Of a DNA stretch of 64,000 nucleotides, positions 22,038-32,934 are shown piece after piece (positions within the stretch are counted from its first letter, which is position 1; the number at the start of each line of letters is the position of its first letter). The notes beneath the pieces were generated by a model. That model was not told the origin of the DNA. It made no database searches and saw only the letters and a program-made list of their open reading frames with translations. The stretch is from Reticulitermes speratus (lineage: Eukaryota > Arthropoda > Insecta > Blattodea > Rhinotermitidae), in the NCBI GenBank assembly GCA_021186555.1, contig JAJKFL010000011.1, positions 6,330,501-6,394,500 of the forward strand, in the 5' to 3' direction. The translations under genes and the position numbers were made by a program.

Positions 22038-22505
22038 ACCTCGAACTTCGAACACAATCCGTTCCAGGAGACGGTTCGACTTTCAAGTTGTTCGACTTTC
22101 GAGTTAAATTTCCCCATAAGAAATAATGTAAATTGAATTAATCCGTTCCAGACCCCCAAAATTTACCCAATATAAAACATTTTAAGTGCCTATTTCAAAA
22201 GATCATAATGATAAAACAAGTATATTTAATTTCAATAATTGAAAATTTTTATTTATAATAGTACATACATAAAAAATATTGTATAATAATCAATCAATAA
22301 TAATAGTAGGAGGGATATTACTGTTCACTGGAAGGTAAATTACCCGTCTTTCATCTGGACCAAGCAGAGTGAGAAGACGACCACGTGATTCTTTGTTCGA
22401 ATTTCGAGTTTTTGTTCGAGTCTCAAAACAGGATTTTTCTCGAATTTTTTGTTCGAGTTTCAAGTTGTTCGAACATCAAACCGTTCGAAGTTGGAGGGTC
22501 CACTG
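22031..22505. mobile_element. pogo/Tigger-like non-autonomous element
   Basis: Termini agtggaacctcgaacttcga (left) and the reverse of ttcgaagttggagggtccac (right), ending ...ccactg before TA. Subterminal DNA is rich in ttcga repeats on both sides. The interior is AT-rich and non-coding. The CAGTGGAACCTCG-type end is characteristic of pogo/Tigger elements; assignment rests on this. Confidence 0.65.
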
Positions 22506-22509
22506 TATA

Positions 22510-23027
22510 TATAAACATGCCACAGGAGTAACTACTGTGCAGCCTTGGACAGCCAAATAACTTTTATGTTTCTATTTAATTAAGATGTCAGGTTAGCATT
22601 TAACTAAAGTGGATGAGTAAAGCCTCAAAAACCTCCTGTCAGTTAATAATTTTCCGTAACGATGTTTCTGCCCCAGAAGTGAAATAATGTTTTGACAAGG
22701 GAGAGGAAACGAGCGGTTTTGGCATCAGTTGAGGCGCTCTAGTAGAATCTGTTTGGAAGAAGTGAAGAAATACAGTAACTCATCTGCAAAACAAGACGTT
22801 AAATTAGGCAAGAAATAAAACGGACAGAGAATAGACGGCAGTATCTATGTACTAGTTGAATGTAATTGAATTATGCAACTTGTTTGCTCTATTAACATAC
22901 TAAACTTTTACACATTATTGAGGTATTAAATTATTATTGTCGGTGAGTGAGAATTTTGATTGACAAATGCCATAGAAACTAAGGCAGCCAGGAAACATTT
23001 AAATCCTACAAAGACCCACGACAGTAA
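22510..23027. other. unannotated stretch
   Basis: Nothing recognised. Confidence 0.3.
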
Positions 23028-23029
23028 TA

Positions 23030-23626
23030 CAGGGCATACACAAAAGAATGGTGAAGTTTCAAAAGTGAATAAAAAATTTATTTCTCACCTTACACGGGCA
23101 CAACATACACCGTCAGCGGCGGCAACTGTCCAAGTTTCTCATTTGGTAATTACAATCCTTCAATCATTTTTGGCATGCCCAATTCCCTGCTTCCTTTAGC
23201 CACTGACTTGCGGGGACTTCGCTGAAACGCCTCACGCACTCTTTCAATGTTTTCATCAGACACACGAGGTCGACCAGGACTCTTGCCTTTACACAAGCAT
23301 CCAGTTTCTACAAACTGTCGGTACCATCTGCTTATGTTATTCTTGTGTGGTGCGTCTTTTTTAAACCGTGCACGAAACTCACGCTGCACTGTAATCACAG
23401 ATCTGGACACCTAAAAACGGAGCACACAGAAAGCCTTCTCCTGCTGCAACGCCATCTTTGAAACTGGCCCCGCGGCCACGCAGAAAGCATGAGAAGCGAA
23501 TTGCTGGTAGCGCATGAGAAACTTGGACAGTTGCCGCCGCTGACGGTGTATGTTGTGCCCGTGTAATGTGAGACATAAATTGTTTATTTACTTTTGAAAC
23601 CGCACCATTCTTTTGTGTATGCCCTG
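23030..23626 (-). mobile_element. deleted Tc1/mariner-type element with ~110-bp TIRs
   Basis: 597 bp, TA at both flanks (23028-23029 and 23627-23628), ends cagggcatacacaaaagaat with complement at the right. Inverted repeats extend inward to about 23143 and 23512, including acaccgtcagcggcggcaac and complement. Only the DNA-binding part of a transposase remains between them. The palindromic MITEs at 8854 and 8936 carry the same ends. Confidence 0.85.
23155..23453 (-). pseudogene. transposase N-terminus, helix-turn-helix part
   Basis: Minus strand begins ATG (at about 23453), reads MALQQEKAFCVLRF, then an in-frame TAG, and continues VSRSVITVQREFRARF, NNISRWYRQFVETG, then SPGRPRVSDENIERVREAF and SVAKGSRELGMPKM. 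This is the paired HTH region of Tc1/mariner-like insect transposases (GRPR motif between the two halves). The catalytic DDE domain is absent. It ends after MIEGL at a TAA. Confidence 0.75.
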
Positions 23627-23916
23627 TACAGGGTCATGATCCATAATAAATCGCAAACAAAAATAGATATTTGTGTACATAGATGAAGGCTGCAAAGAGA
23701 AGACTAGATTTTAACCATAGTTCACGATTATATATTTTTAATTTAACTACAAAAAACCCAAAACGATTTATATGTAATATTGTTGCAGATTATCAAACTT
23801 ATGTTCAGGTATATCAGCCACCTGGTACTTGGAATCAAGCTGCGAAATTCTACATAAAATGAGTATTACCGCTACACTCAATCGTATTTTATCAAGTTTT
23901 AAGTTGGTGTGTGAAC

Positions 23917-23955
23917 TCCGTGATGATGGCAAATTTATATGCCGAAACATGTACG
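23917..23955 (+). ncRNA. ribozyme-like motif, site 5 (C3 changed)
   Basis: Plus strand: CUCC, GUGAUGA (first core C is G), U, stem II GGCA/UGCC, GAAAC, AUGUA. The changed C is the base that pairs with G8 in an active hammerhead, so activity is doubtful. Confidence 0.4.
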
Positions 23956-23959
23956 ACTA

Positions 23960-24490
23960 ATGACAGATTGTGATATTGTATATATCATAAGTGAATTTAG
24001 TTGGTTTGTAAATTAAACGTTTAATTAAAATGCACTAAATTAATAATTTCAAAGTGATAAATCACTCGTGTTTGTTTCAAACTGCTGTTACCGTCTTTGA
24101 TTTGACTGTGCATGCTTACGTAACATGACATTACGTTATTTTATTACTACGTTACGTCAGTTTCACTGAAGTTCCTAATGAGCTAAAGCATAAGCCGTAT
24201 GGCCATTTCACACTTACTCATTAATTACCTCTATTTATATACTTGTAAATGTCATGTAAATGGGATAATTTTAGTTTAAAACCTACGTCGGCTGCGTCAA
24301 AATTCTTGGTTGCAGAGGTTGAGGGAATGAAATATTATGCGCCTAATGTGGCCAGAACTTTTGAAAGTAGCTCCTCTGCTATACATCACGGCTTTGGGTG
24401 ACCGGGCTGCTGGGTGAAATATGTAACATATAATTAACATTTATGAATGTATTATGAATTTAATTTATAATTTGAATTTCCATTTTGTAT
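23960..24490. other. unannotated stretch
   Basis: Nothing recognised. Confidence 0.3.
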
Positions 24491-24492
24491 GG

Positions 24493-24907
24493 TGCCGATC
24501 CCAGTGGCCGCGTGGTCTAAGGCGTGGGTCTGCGGCCAATCGCTTACTGGGATTGTGGGTTCGAATCCCGCCTAGGGCATGGATGTTTGTGTTGTGTTTG
24601 TTGTAAGAACGGTAGTATGGAACGTAAAGTGACATGAAGGACGAAAGGATTTAAAACAGTACAAAAAAAATGGATCAAAGGGGAAAAAACCCCGAACAGG
24701 CCAAAAAAAAAAATCCCGCCTAGGGCATGGATGTCTGTCTGTTGTCAGTGTTGTGTGTTGTCAGGTAGAGGTCTCTGCGACAGGATGGTCCCTCGTCCAG
24801 AGGAGTCCTACCGAGTGTGGTGTGTATAAAAGTGTGATCGTGAAGCCTAAAAAATGAGGCGGCCTAGGCCCTCAAGGGGCTGTCAAGCCATTGAAAATAT
24901 TTTTTTG
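24493..24907 (+). mobile_element. SINE-B, copy 4, interrupted
   Basis: Head at 24493-24586, remainder from 24712. The interruption at 24587-24711 is bounded by an exact 23-bp duplication of SINE-B sequence (24564-24586 and 24712-24734), so a second retroelement integrated here after the SINE. Confidence 0.85.
24587..24711 (+). mobile_element. 125-bp poly(A)-tailed insertion inside SINE-B
   Basis: Short sequence (gtaagaacggtagtatggaa, gtgacatgaaggacgaaagg) ending in a run of A, with a 23-bp target duplication. No box A/B is obvious, so it may be a 5'-truncated retrocopy rather than a SINE. No other copy found in the window. Confidence 0.7.
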
Positions 24908-24908
24908 T

Positions 24909-25055
24909 AAGGTAGGGGAAGTGGCGGGCTGTTGTTAATGCGGTAATGAACCTTCGAGGTTTTATAAAATGCTGGGAATTTCTTGACTAGCGGAGAACCT
25001 TTGAGCTTCTCAAAAAGGACTGTGCTCCTTGGAGTTAGTTAGTTAGTTAGCCATT
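24909..25055 (+). pseudogene. LINE 3' end, GHVAR-type tail (copy 2)
   Basis: Only the terminal part: gcggtaatgaaccttcgagg, gaatttcttgactagcggag, agcttctcaa, then ctccttggagttag with a (TTAG)n tail. The short tandem tail is typical of some LINE 3' ends. Confidence 0.7.
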
Positions 25056-25360
25056 TAGTCATTCGATTATTCAGGCTTCCATTTTCTGCCTTCGAGTTGG
25101 TTTTGCATGAATAGGAATGTTTTTATCTATCACAAGGGCCGCAAAATTACTACAATTTTATACACAATACAATCGATAAGTTACGTGGGTACTTTGATTC
25201 TTAAATTTTTTTATTAGTGCCTCACAGTAAATGATTTACTGCAAAACTGTCAGAATGCAATCTAGTTTCGATTTTATTGAGCCAAGAAAGTAATATATCT
25301 GCTGCTGATAGTGTCACTGCTCACAGCAACCTGAAATAAATAGAATATTTTTCAGAATAC

Positions 25361-25740
25361 ATTTTGGTCTTGATTCTCCGAGTCCCGATTTTTCGAGGTT
25401 CCATTTTGTCTGAGCCGATACGCCTTAGTCAGGGTCGTTTCTGTGCTGGGTGCAGAATTCAGCTGAAGTGCGTCTGTCTGTGCACACACGTGTGGCTAGT
25501 TTCAGGCATTACTGTACTTCCTTTTAGGCGTTTTCTTTGTGCATTGTGTAATACGGTGTAAGTATGTATTTTGACGTACCCTAACGATGAACGCAATGTG
25601 AATATCATGCTGTATACGTAGTCATATATTCTCAATTTTCTTAATCCGTGTAGTCAGTGCTTTTCGGTATTTCGAGACATCATCGGTCCCGTTCACATCG
25701 AATTGTCGAGGTTCGACTGTGCTTGATAAAATCCATATGT
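25361..25740. mobile_element. possible pogo-like element remnant
   Basis: Right end gaattgtcgaggttcgactg, and at the left cgatttttcgaggttcca, resemble ends of the element at 22031. Boundaries and flanking TA not clear. Confidence 0.35.
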
Positions 25741-25850
25741 TTTTTGTGCGATTATATGGCAAAGTGATGATAATGAGGGTAACAATTTATATTACCCACA
25801 AAGGCAAGAACTGCTTAGAAAACGTGGTTACTAAAGTACAACACAAATTA

Positions 25851-25905
25851 ATGATGATGATAATAATAATAATAATATAATAATAATAATAATAATAAAT
25901 AATGT
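25851..25905. repeat. (ATA/GAT)n microsatellite
   Basis: Trinucleotide runs preceding a SINE-C copy. Confidence 0.9.
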
Positions 25906-26001
25906 ACGATATATGATATATATGATATTTATTTCATCATCATAATTTTCATCGGTTGTGTTTGTGATTGTGGCTGCTTTTGCTATTATTATTATTATTA
26001 T

Positions 26002-26195
26002 CCGAAACGTCCAGAAAGGATCTGGGGTCAACCCAGACTCCTATTCGATGGGCACCGGAGTTCTTTCCCTAGGATAAAGCGGCCGGGGCCTGATGTTGAC
26101 CACTTACTTCCATCTAGAGCCAAGGTTAAGAATGAATGGAGCAATACTTGTACTCCCCTGCCTACCTTTATGGCGTAGATAGTGTAAACTTCGCC
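26002..26195 (+). mobile_element. SINE-C, copy 2 (diverged)
   Basis: cgaaacgtccagaaaggatc, tggggtcaacccagactcct, aggataaagcggccgggg, aaggttaagaatgaatggag, then tttatggcgtagat. Flanked on both sides by ATT runs. Confidence 0.7.
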
Positions 26196-26399
26196 TTTAT
26201 TATTATTATTATTATTATTATTTTAAAATGTTTCATGTTAACTTAAACCGTCGCAACTGCCCTTCCGCTAGATGCACTTCCGCGGCTAATGCCATCAGTA
26301 GGATACTTGTATATGCATTGGTAGGTCTGTTTTGATTAATGACTTGCTATTAATGTAAATCATGAAGTCGACGCTGTAGTTCGGTCAGTGCGACATTTT

Positions 26400-26660
26400 T
26401 AAATCAAGTCATCTATGTTCTGTCAAGGTATTGGATTTCTGCCCCAGTACTTCTTTTATATTGTTTTACTACATCTTTGTTTTGTTTTGTCTGTTTAGTG
26501 TTTTGTCTTGTGTATTTGTACTGTTTTGTATTTTATTTGTGCTGTTGTGTTGGCTTTGTAATTGGCACTTGTGCTGTTAAGTCTGCACGTTAATAAATAC
26601 CCATTGAATTGAATTGAATTGAATTGAATTATTATTATTATTATTATTATTCCGAAAATG
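26400..26660 (+). mobile_element. LINE 3' UTR with (GAATT)n tail
   Basis: T/G-rich 3' UTR (ttttgttttgtctgtttag, gtcttgtgtatttgtact), aataaata polyadenylation-like signal, then gaattgaattgaattgaatt and an ATT run. Tandem pentamer tails mark the 3' ends of certain non-LTR elements. No coding part remains. Confidence 0.55.
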
Positions 26661-27810
26661 CTAACTGAAGAAGAGTACAGAAACTAAGGGCCTTGAAACA
26701 CTGCATGACGTTCCCCCAGCAAGAAGTGTGATTCACTAAAATAAATGTGCATATATCAACTTAAGCCCTTTGTCATATTTGTCATATAACTGCGAGAAAG
26801 AGGTTTGAGTTTTCATGATGCTAGTAGCAGCACCACAATATTTTATACTAATTGCCTGCAAGTATTATTCAGGTGTTACTAATATATAAACGATATATTC
26901 TAAGGTTTTTAAATCATGGAAGCTACACGGAATGTTGAATTACAAGAAGTGGGATTACTCCTTATTCCATAGAATTCGCCACAACTTATTAAGCTAATCT
27001 GCCATATCTCGCTCACACCATATGGGTTTTACCCGTTGAAATGCACAACAGTTCTGGATAACACACTTTATGAGCCAGCAAAAGAATTCGTGCGCACAAA
27101 ACACGCCGACGGCAGCCACCATCGCCAACTAGGCAGTGCAGAGCTGCTCCATTCATTGTCCAAAGTTAATACTTCAGACTTCGTGTTCCTCTGATCACTC
27201 TACATTAGAGCAGGTGCAATAGGAAACAATAAATTGTTACCACCGGAATGTTTCATGATACAGTTACGGTGCGCTTAGGCCAAGGTGGCGTAGGGCCTGA
27301 GGGTTACACACGAAATGGCTAGTAAGAACTCGTGGAGGAAGTAACAGCAAGGTGTCTGTAGCGTGCATGTTACTGATTGGAATTGGTGAACTTGTTATGC
27401 CCGCAGTGAAATGAAAGATGTTGCTGTTTTGATATTTGTACACTTAATCATGTCAAGTTTTTCCTGTAAGCATTAAGTATATGACGGAAATGATGAAGTT
27501 GTTATAACTGATTGACCTTTAATTTTGCTATAGGCATTACAGGGATGGGATAGGGTTCTGTGTACTCAGTAAATATTATTTGTGTGCCCTTAATTCGTGT
27601 ACTTGAAAGACCGTGTAATTTGGTACGATTCTGACGTTCATTTGGGGGGAGAAAAATGGATATGTACCGGTACTCTATTTAACGATGATGTCAATTGCTA
27701 AGTTCTTTTATGGGGTCTGTTGTAGATGAATTAAATATATGTCTGGAACATTGCTGGAGTGATGTTGGCAGCGGAAACCCGACTTATTCGGTGAGTAATC
27801 TGTCATAGTT
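26661..27810. other. unannotated stretch
   Basis: Nothing recognised. Confidence 0.3.
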
Positions 27811-27896
27811 TACCACAAATCCCACCTACCCTGGCCTGAGTTCTCGGGCCTCCGCGACGAAAAGACAGCGATTAACCGCCTGAGCTAGCACGGCCG
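27811..27896 (-). mobile_element. SINE-A, copy 2 (head fragment)
   Basis: Minus strand: cggccgtgctagctcaggcg, a mutated box B, then ggtgggatttgtggta. Confidence 0.7.
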
Positions 27897-28095
27897 ATAC
27901 CTATTCGGCAGGTCGTTATATCGAATTTGAAACACGACACCAACTGGTTTACCTGTAAACTTCCTGTGCGGTGCATTAAATGGGGGCACGACCGAGACTT
28001 TTCACATTCTTTGCAATTCATTATTCACTATCATCCTGTCAGTCGAAGCCACGTAATCTAGGTTATCAATAGGGCCGTTATATAAACTTCCACCT

Positions 28096-28383
28096 TTTTT
28101 TTTGCGTGGTGAAGGGCCCCGCAGCAGATGCTACGGACGCACCGCAGCCTTAAGGCTTCTTGTGTAACCCCTGTGATGAAGATGAGCAGTTTTCTTTGCC
28201 AGATTTACAATTAATGGAACACCAGTGGAATGAAATTGACAGGGGAAAACCGACAACTCGGAGAAAACCCTGTCCCAGTGCCACTTTGTCCACCACAAAT
28301 CTCACATGGACTGACCCGGAATCGAACCCGGGCCTCCGCGGTGAGAGGACGGCGACTAACCGCCTGAGCCATAGCACGGCAGT
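28096..28383 (-). mobile_element. SINE-A, copy 3 (full length)
   Basis: Minus strand copy with intact box B (cccgggttcgattccgggtc) and 3' part ggtgcgtccgtagcatctgc. Exact 11-bp target duplication aacttccacct at 28085-28095 and 28384-28394; the poly(A) tail shows as a T run at 28096. Confidence 0.95.
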
Positions 28384-28399
28384 AACTTCCACCTACTTT

Positions 28400-29185
28400 A
28401 ACTTTAGATCATAAAACAAACTGTCGCGCTGTTTTGGTGCATTCACACATCCCCGTCTTTTGTGTGGCCTATTATAGTCTAAATATTCTTTCCAGCCCTT
28501 GCAGGGCAGTATTTGTCCGGGTGAGGTAAGGAAGACGGAGAGCGAACCTGACCGCTCACCTGCAACTGCTGTCCACAGACCATAAGACAATCGCTGCTAG
28601 AAATGAGACATGCGCATGCGCAAATTTCATGGCCAATGACGAGTTGCTACTATCAGTCCTGATTGCATTCTTAGAAAACACTTGGCCACTGCACTCTACT
28701 TAAAACCCTTTAAGTTTTCAGTTTGTATGTGGCAGCAGAAGAGTCTACCGCTTCCACGAATAGTAGTCAGTAGTCCCCCAACATCACCAGCAGTCTCCCG
28801 CACAGCGCCACACGCGCCTACCACCCCTCTGGGATCATCTCGTGTTCTGTGGTCTGTAGTGCCACAGTTAAGAATTAATGCAATTTTGTCACAACATCCG
28901 TCTCCACTTTATTGTGTTGGTCAAACGGAAAATTTTATTAATTTGTTATGTTTTATGTACCGTGCATCTGCTATCATCACAGCATAAGTAGCATGAATAA
29001 GAAACACAGTAACGTAGAGTGAGGCCAAGTAAAGAAGTCACATGTATTGTTCCGCTCCACGTCTTCAAGCTCTCATCTCGCTACAAACTACTTTCCAAAA
29101 TTCCTATAGTCTAGCACAGCGATCTTCGAACTATTAACACGTGTTAAACCCTTGTGACTAAATCTGCATATTTCAAAGTGCCAAT
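28400..29185. other. unannotated stretch
   Basis: Nothing recognised; the ORF at 28682-28987 has no supported identity. Confidence 0.3.
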
Positions 29186-29188
29186 TAC

Positions 29189-29735
29189 TTATCCTCCTCT
29201 TATCAAGTCTCCAAAGCCTTCAAGAGATTCCTTGGTCAGATATTCGCTGTGCAGGTCGAATTGAATCGGTGACAAACAGCTTCCTTCAATCTTCACACTT
29301 CTCGTCTCCCCTTGGTCCAATCTTATTTTGACACTCTGTTCCATGCACAGTTTGCTGATCAATCTTCTTTCGCGCCAGTCTATCCCAATTCCCTTTAGGA
29401 TCTGCATTAATTTGGTCCAGTTTACACGGTCAAATGCCTTCTGCCAGTCTATCAAGCAAGCACACAATTCCTCATCTATGACCAAGGTTCGTTCTGATAT
29501 TATTCTCAGCATCCCAATTGCATCCCTAGTTCCTTTTCCTCTCATAAATCCAAACTGATCTACTCCAAGCGCATCCTCAGTCTTCCTTTCAATCCTTCTT
29601 CTAAGTATCCTCGCTACTAACTTTGCTGTATGTGCGATCATGCTGATTGTGCGATGGTCGCTGCATTTTGTAGCTTTGGGCTTCTTCTTTAAGGCAATCA
29701 TTGTAACGTGAGCAAAATCCTTGGTCAACTGTCCA
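29189..29735 (-). pseudogene. LINE reverse-transcriptase fragment
   Basis: Minus strand open for about 180 codons with RT motifs in order: DHRTISMIAHTAKLVARIL, GVDQFGFMRGKGTRDAIGML, CLIDWQKAFDRVNWTKL (palm motif A region, D-x-x-KAFD), then IGIDWRERRLISKL and LDQGETRSVKIEGSC. It breaks before the catalytic YADD box: after SCLSPIQFDLHSEYL the sequence skips on (normally SPxLFNxY), a deletion. Non-functional. It probably belongs to the same lineage as 19078 and 49765. Confidence 0.85.
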
Positions 29736-29737
29736 GG

Positions 29738-29772
29738 ATGGGGACGAAGCTAGTCCCCGAAACGTTGTATTC
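29738..29772 (+). ncRNA. ribozyme-like motif, GGGGAC stem II variant
   Basis: Plus strand: AGGAUGGGGACGAAGCUA, GUCCCCGAAACG, UUGUA. Stem II GGGGAC/GUCCCC and GAAAC are intact; the CUGANGA box is damaged. It abuts the LINE RT fragment. Confidence 0.35.
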
Positions 29773-30044
29773 AAACGAATTGACGCTGCTGTGCGCCCGA
29801 GAAGACTATATTGTCCAGTTTCTTGTATGCTGTTCCTTAGAGTATTCATGAAATAAAGATGTGGCGATGTACATGCATACAAAGAGTGGTAAGGAGTGAC
29901 CACACGGAGTGGGGCTACAAATGGAGACGAACAGAAAAAATTTGAGATATTTGAAGACATACGACTCAAAATCTTGCATGATGGTGAAAGCTATTTAAAA
30001 TTACTGATTAACTGGGAAAAGCCGAGACAGCGCAGTCGTTATAG

Positions 30045-30258
30045 TGATATGCTACGGGCTGGTTCAATTCTCATCGGAGGACAAAATAGTTTTATCTTCT
30101 CCGCCCTGGGGACCACCCAGCCTCCAGTAGATCCTTCACTAGGGGCAAAGTGGCCGCGGAGTGAAGCTGACACCTTTCTTACATCCAGTACCAAGTTAAG
30201 AATGAGTGGCTCTATCCCTCCACTCACCCATTAGCCTTTATGGCCTACACAGTATTGG
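30045..30258 (+). mobile_element. SINE-C, copy 3 (diverged)
   Basis: gatatgctacgggctggttc, ccctggggaccacccagcct, gtggccgcggagtgaagctg, ccaagttaagaatgagtggc and cctttatggcctacacag in the SINE-C order. Confidence 0.7.
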
Positions 30259-30341
30259 AATAAACACAAAGTTTTAATTGAACTTTAAGTCAAAACCAAC
30301 AAATGACAAGATTATTAACAAGTGTGAGATGTATTTACAAT

Positions 30342-30381
30342 CCCTACATATGTTTCGGCAAATAAATTGCCATCATCAGGG
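30342..30381 (-). ncRNA. hammerhead-ribozyme-like motif, site 6 (canonical core)
   Basis: Minus strand: CC, CUGAUGA, linker U, stem II GGCAA/UUGCC, GAAAC, AUAU, GUA, GGGAUU. Stem I can form about five pairs (one G-U) with the upstream AUUCC; stem III is the palindrome ACAUAUGU. This is the cleanest match to the hammerhead consensus in the window. It is a solo copy. Confidence 0.6.
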
Positions 30382-30389
30382 AATATTTA

Positions 30390-30757
30390 TCAAAGAATTA
30401 CAAGTATGTATTGCATCCAAATACACAATAGTTGGTTTTACAGTAGAAGTATTTACGCAGCTCACAATGTTAAAATGTATTGATGCATGAAATTATAAAA
30501 TTAAAAATTAAGAACAATAATGCATTATACCTCAAGTAGTGACTAGAAATATATATGCCATATGAAAATCTGAGTATAAAATTATTACAAATACATTTTA
30601 CATGAATCAATATTGGTATTAAAACTTATAATGATTTAAATAAAATGGTTGATGACCATGTATACAAGCGCGTGGTTGATCTGTTGTTGGTCCAGTTCTG
30701 TAACGTTGTGTTACGTGTGCGATGAGGTATAGTGTAGGCCAACTGTTTGAGCCAGTA
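30390..30757. other. unannotated AT-rich stretch
   Basis: Possibly the body of the terminal repeat carrying the ribozyme-like motif at 30342; nothing else recognised. Confidence 0.3.
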
Positions 30758-30765
30758 CACTATGC

Positions 30766-31230
30766 CAGTGGTGTTCAATCAGGGGTACGTGTACTCCCGG
30801 GGGTACGCTAAGACATTTTAGGGGGTACGTAAAATTAAAAGAAATATATATATAAATTTCATGATAAATACTGAATAATCAGGGCCAGATTTAGGGTTAG
30901 CCACAAGAGACCCGGACATAAAGGCATGCGATTTGGGAGCGCCATTTTTTTCTCTCTCTCTCCTTTATGCGATTCTTATCTGGGCGGCTAGTTTCATTTT
31001 ATTCCACATAGTGCATATAATATATTTGTTATTTAATAACTTGAATCTCCTTTTTCTCATTTAAAACTTATTATTTAATACATTATTTTAGATGTAATTT
31101 ATTTAACTTATTTTAGATGTAGATTATAGACTATGTATAACTTGAATTATGCACCAACAACTTTGGGGGTAAAAAGTTGAAGAGAAATTATATCTTGGGG
31201 TATGCGAACAAAAGAAGTTGAATACCACTG
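30766..31230 (+). mobile_element. non-autonomous hAT element, full length copy 1
   Basis: Termini cagtggtgttcaatc and gttgaataccactg; both ends carry gggggtacg motifs. Flanked by a diverged 8-bp duplication (cactatgc / caatatac). The right half is the fragment contained in the three units at 257-2105. Confidence 0.8.
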
Positions 31231-31238
31231 CAATATAC

Positions 31239-31845
31239 GATCCATGTGACTTCTTTACTTGGCCTCACTGTACGATACTCTGTTTCTTATTCATGCTATT
31301 TATGCTGTGATGATAGCAGATGGAACAGAGAATGCTCCCTCTCGCTAACTGCCAACTTGGACTATAGGGGACGGAAATTGGAGCATCCCTGTGTGGCCAG
31401 ACCACTAAATAACATTTACGTGGACACATCTGTCGCACAAATGGGGCTGTCCTGTTACTAGTCAGTCACCTCTGATGGCCACACCAATTGACCAAGAGAT
31501 CCTACAATGGATAACACTAAGCTTGTCGCGTGTAGCTACTGAAGAAAGATTCTTAGAATGTGGCGAGTATCGAGATACCTTGACGCCCCGACAGGTGGAA
31601 ATCCGACCCCAATTAAGAAGTAGATAAGTATTTATCCTCCTCATTACGGAGACCAAGACGCGCCCATGAGCACTTGCGGCTGCATTAGGACATTATATAT
31701 CTGAATGCACTTAGTGGAGTCAATTAGATGTGTAGGGCTTCGCGATCGACTAGGGTGTTGCTGCTGGGTATACGTGACGTGCCGGGTTTAAATGTTGGCG
31801 ACGAAACAGGTTATCCTGAAGACATTATTCCTTAACACGCTGAGT
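31239..31845. other. unannotated stretch
   Basis: Nothing recognised. Confidence 0.3.
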
Positions 31846-31849
31846 CGGA

Positions 31850-32098
31850 ATGGAGACCAGGCTATGCGCTGGACGGTCCGGGGTTCGAATCCCAATAGAG
31901 ATTATAAATTATTGTTTTTTCCCAAAACATCCAGACTGGCTCTGGGGCCCACCAAGTCTCGTATACTATAGTTACTGGGGGGTTTGCCGGGCGTAAAATG
32001 TTTGGGGAGTGATTCTGACCACAGAGGTTAAGAATGAATGGAACAGTACCTCCACTCCCCGTACAGGCCTTCATGCCGTGAACAGGGATAATCTTTCC
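31850..32098 (+). mobile_element. SINE-C, copy 4 (variant head)
   Basis: gctggacggtccggggttcg (box B region), ctggctctggggcccaccaa, gtttgccgggcgtaaaatg, gaggttaagaatgaatggaa and ccttcatgccgtgaacagg. Confidence 0.7.
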
Positions 32099-32099
32099 T

Positions 32100-32605
32100 T
32101 TTCCTTAACAATCTTCCACATATTCATACAGCAGAATATGTCAGTGATTAAAACTTCGTACACAACAATATCGTTAAACAATTATTGTTTTTCCGCATTA
32201 TCTGCAGGCAAATTCACGGATATCTCAAATCACGCAGCAAAATCGTTCTTCCACATCCTCTCCAGTTTATTCTAAATTAATTATCCTATCATTTGACTGT
32301 GCGAATTCTGACGTATTTTTAGTTTCGTTAAATTAAACAAAAAAGAAATAATTAACCCCTTTTTTAGCACAAACGAGATTTATAACACATTATATTCTTT
32401 CCTTTACCCCCTATGCTGTCTTTTTTACTCATCTCGTTTTACCCTTCTTTCCTTTTCCCTTTCCTCTTCTCATCTTTCATTGTTTGTGCGTGTGTTCAAT
32501 TCTGTCTAGCTACAATACGATGTGTACCGCAAAGCTGTTTATTTCTTGTACCTGTTTGACTAAAAACTGACTTGTTTTAATCGGAATAATAAATATTTGT
32601 AGCCT
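32100..32605. other. unannotated stretch, pyrimidine-rich
   Basis: A pyrimidine-rich block (32395-32480) and an AATAAA-like end near 32586 could be a LINE 3' UTR, but no family is recognised. Confidence 0.25.
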
Positions 32606-32620
32606 ACATTAGGCCATGGG

Positions 32621-32913
32621 GGCACGCGGTGGCGCAGTTGGTTGAGACACTGCGCTACAAGCCGGAAGATAGCGGGTTCGATTCCCGATGGTGTCATTGG
32701 AAATTTTCATTGACATAATCGTTTCGGTCGCACTATGGCCCTGGGCTCTAACAGAAATGAGTACCAGGAATATTTCCTGGGGGTAAAGGCGGCCGGTGCT
32801 TACGGCTGACAACCTTACCACCTTCATGTGCCGATTGTCTAGAAATCTGGGAGCCTCAACCTCCTGGAACCCTAAGGGCCTGTCCAGGCCTGTAATGGGA
32901 TTGCTTTACCTTT
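32621..32913 (+). mobile_element. SINE-D, copy 4 (full length)
   Basis: Reference copy of the family. Head ggcacgcggtggcgcagttg, box B gcgggttcgattcccgatgg; body gacataatcgtttcggtcgc, aacagaaatgagtaccagga, ggcggccggtgc; 3' end aatgggattgctttaccttt. Target duplication of 15 bp (acatta-gccatggg, one mismatch) at 32606-32620 and 32914-32928. Nine copies in the window. Confidence 0.95.
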
Positions 32914-32934
32914 ACATTACGCCATGGGCCCTTA

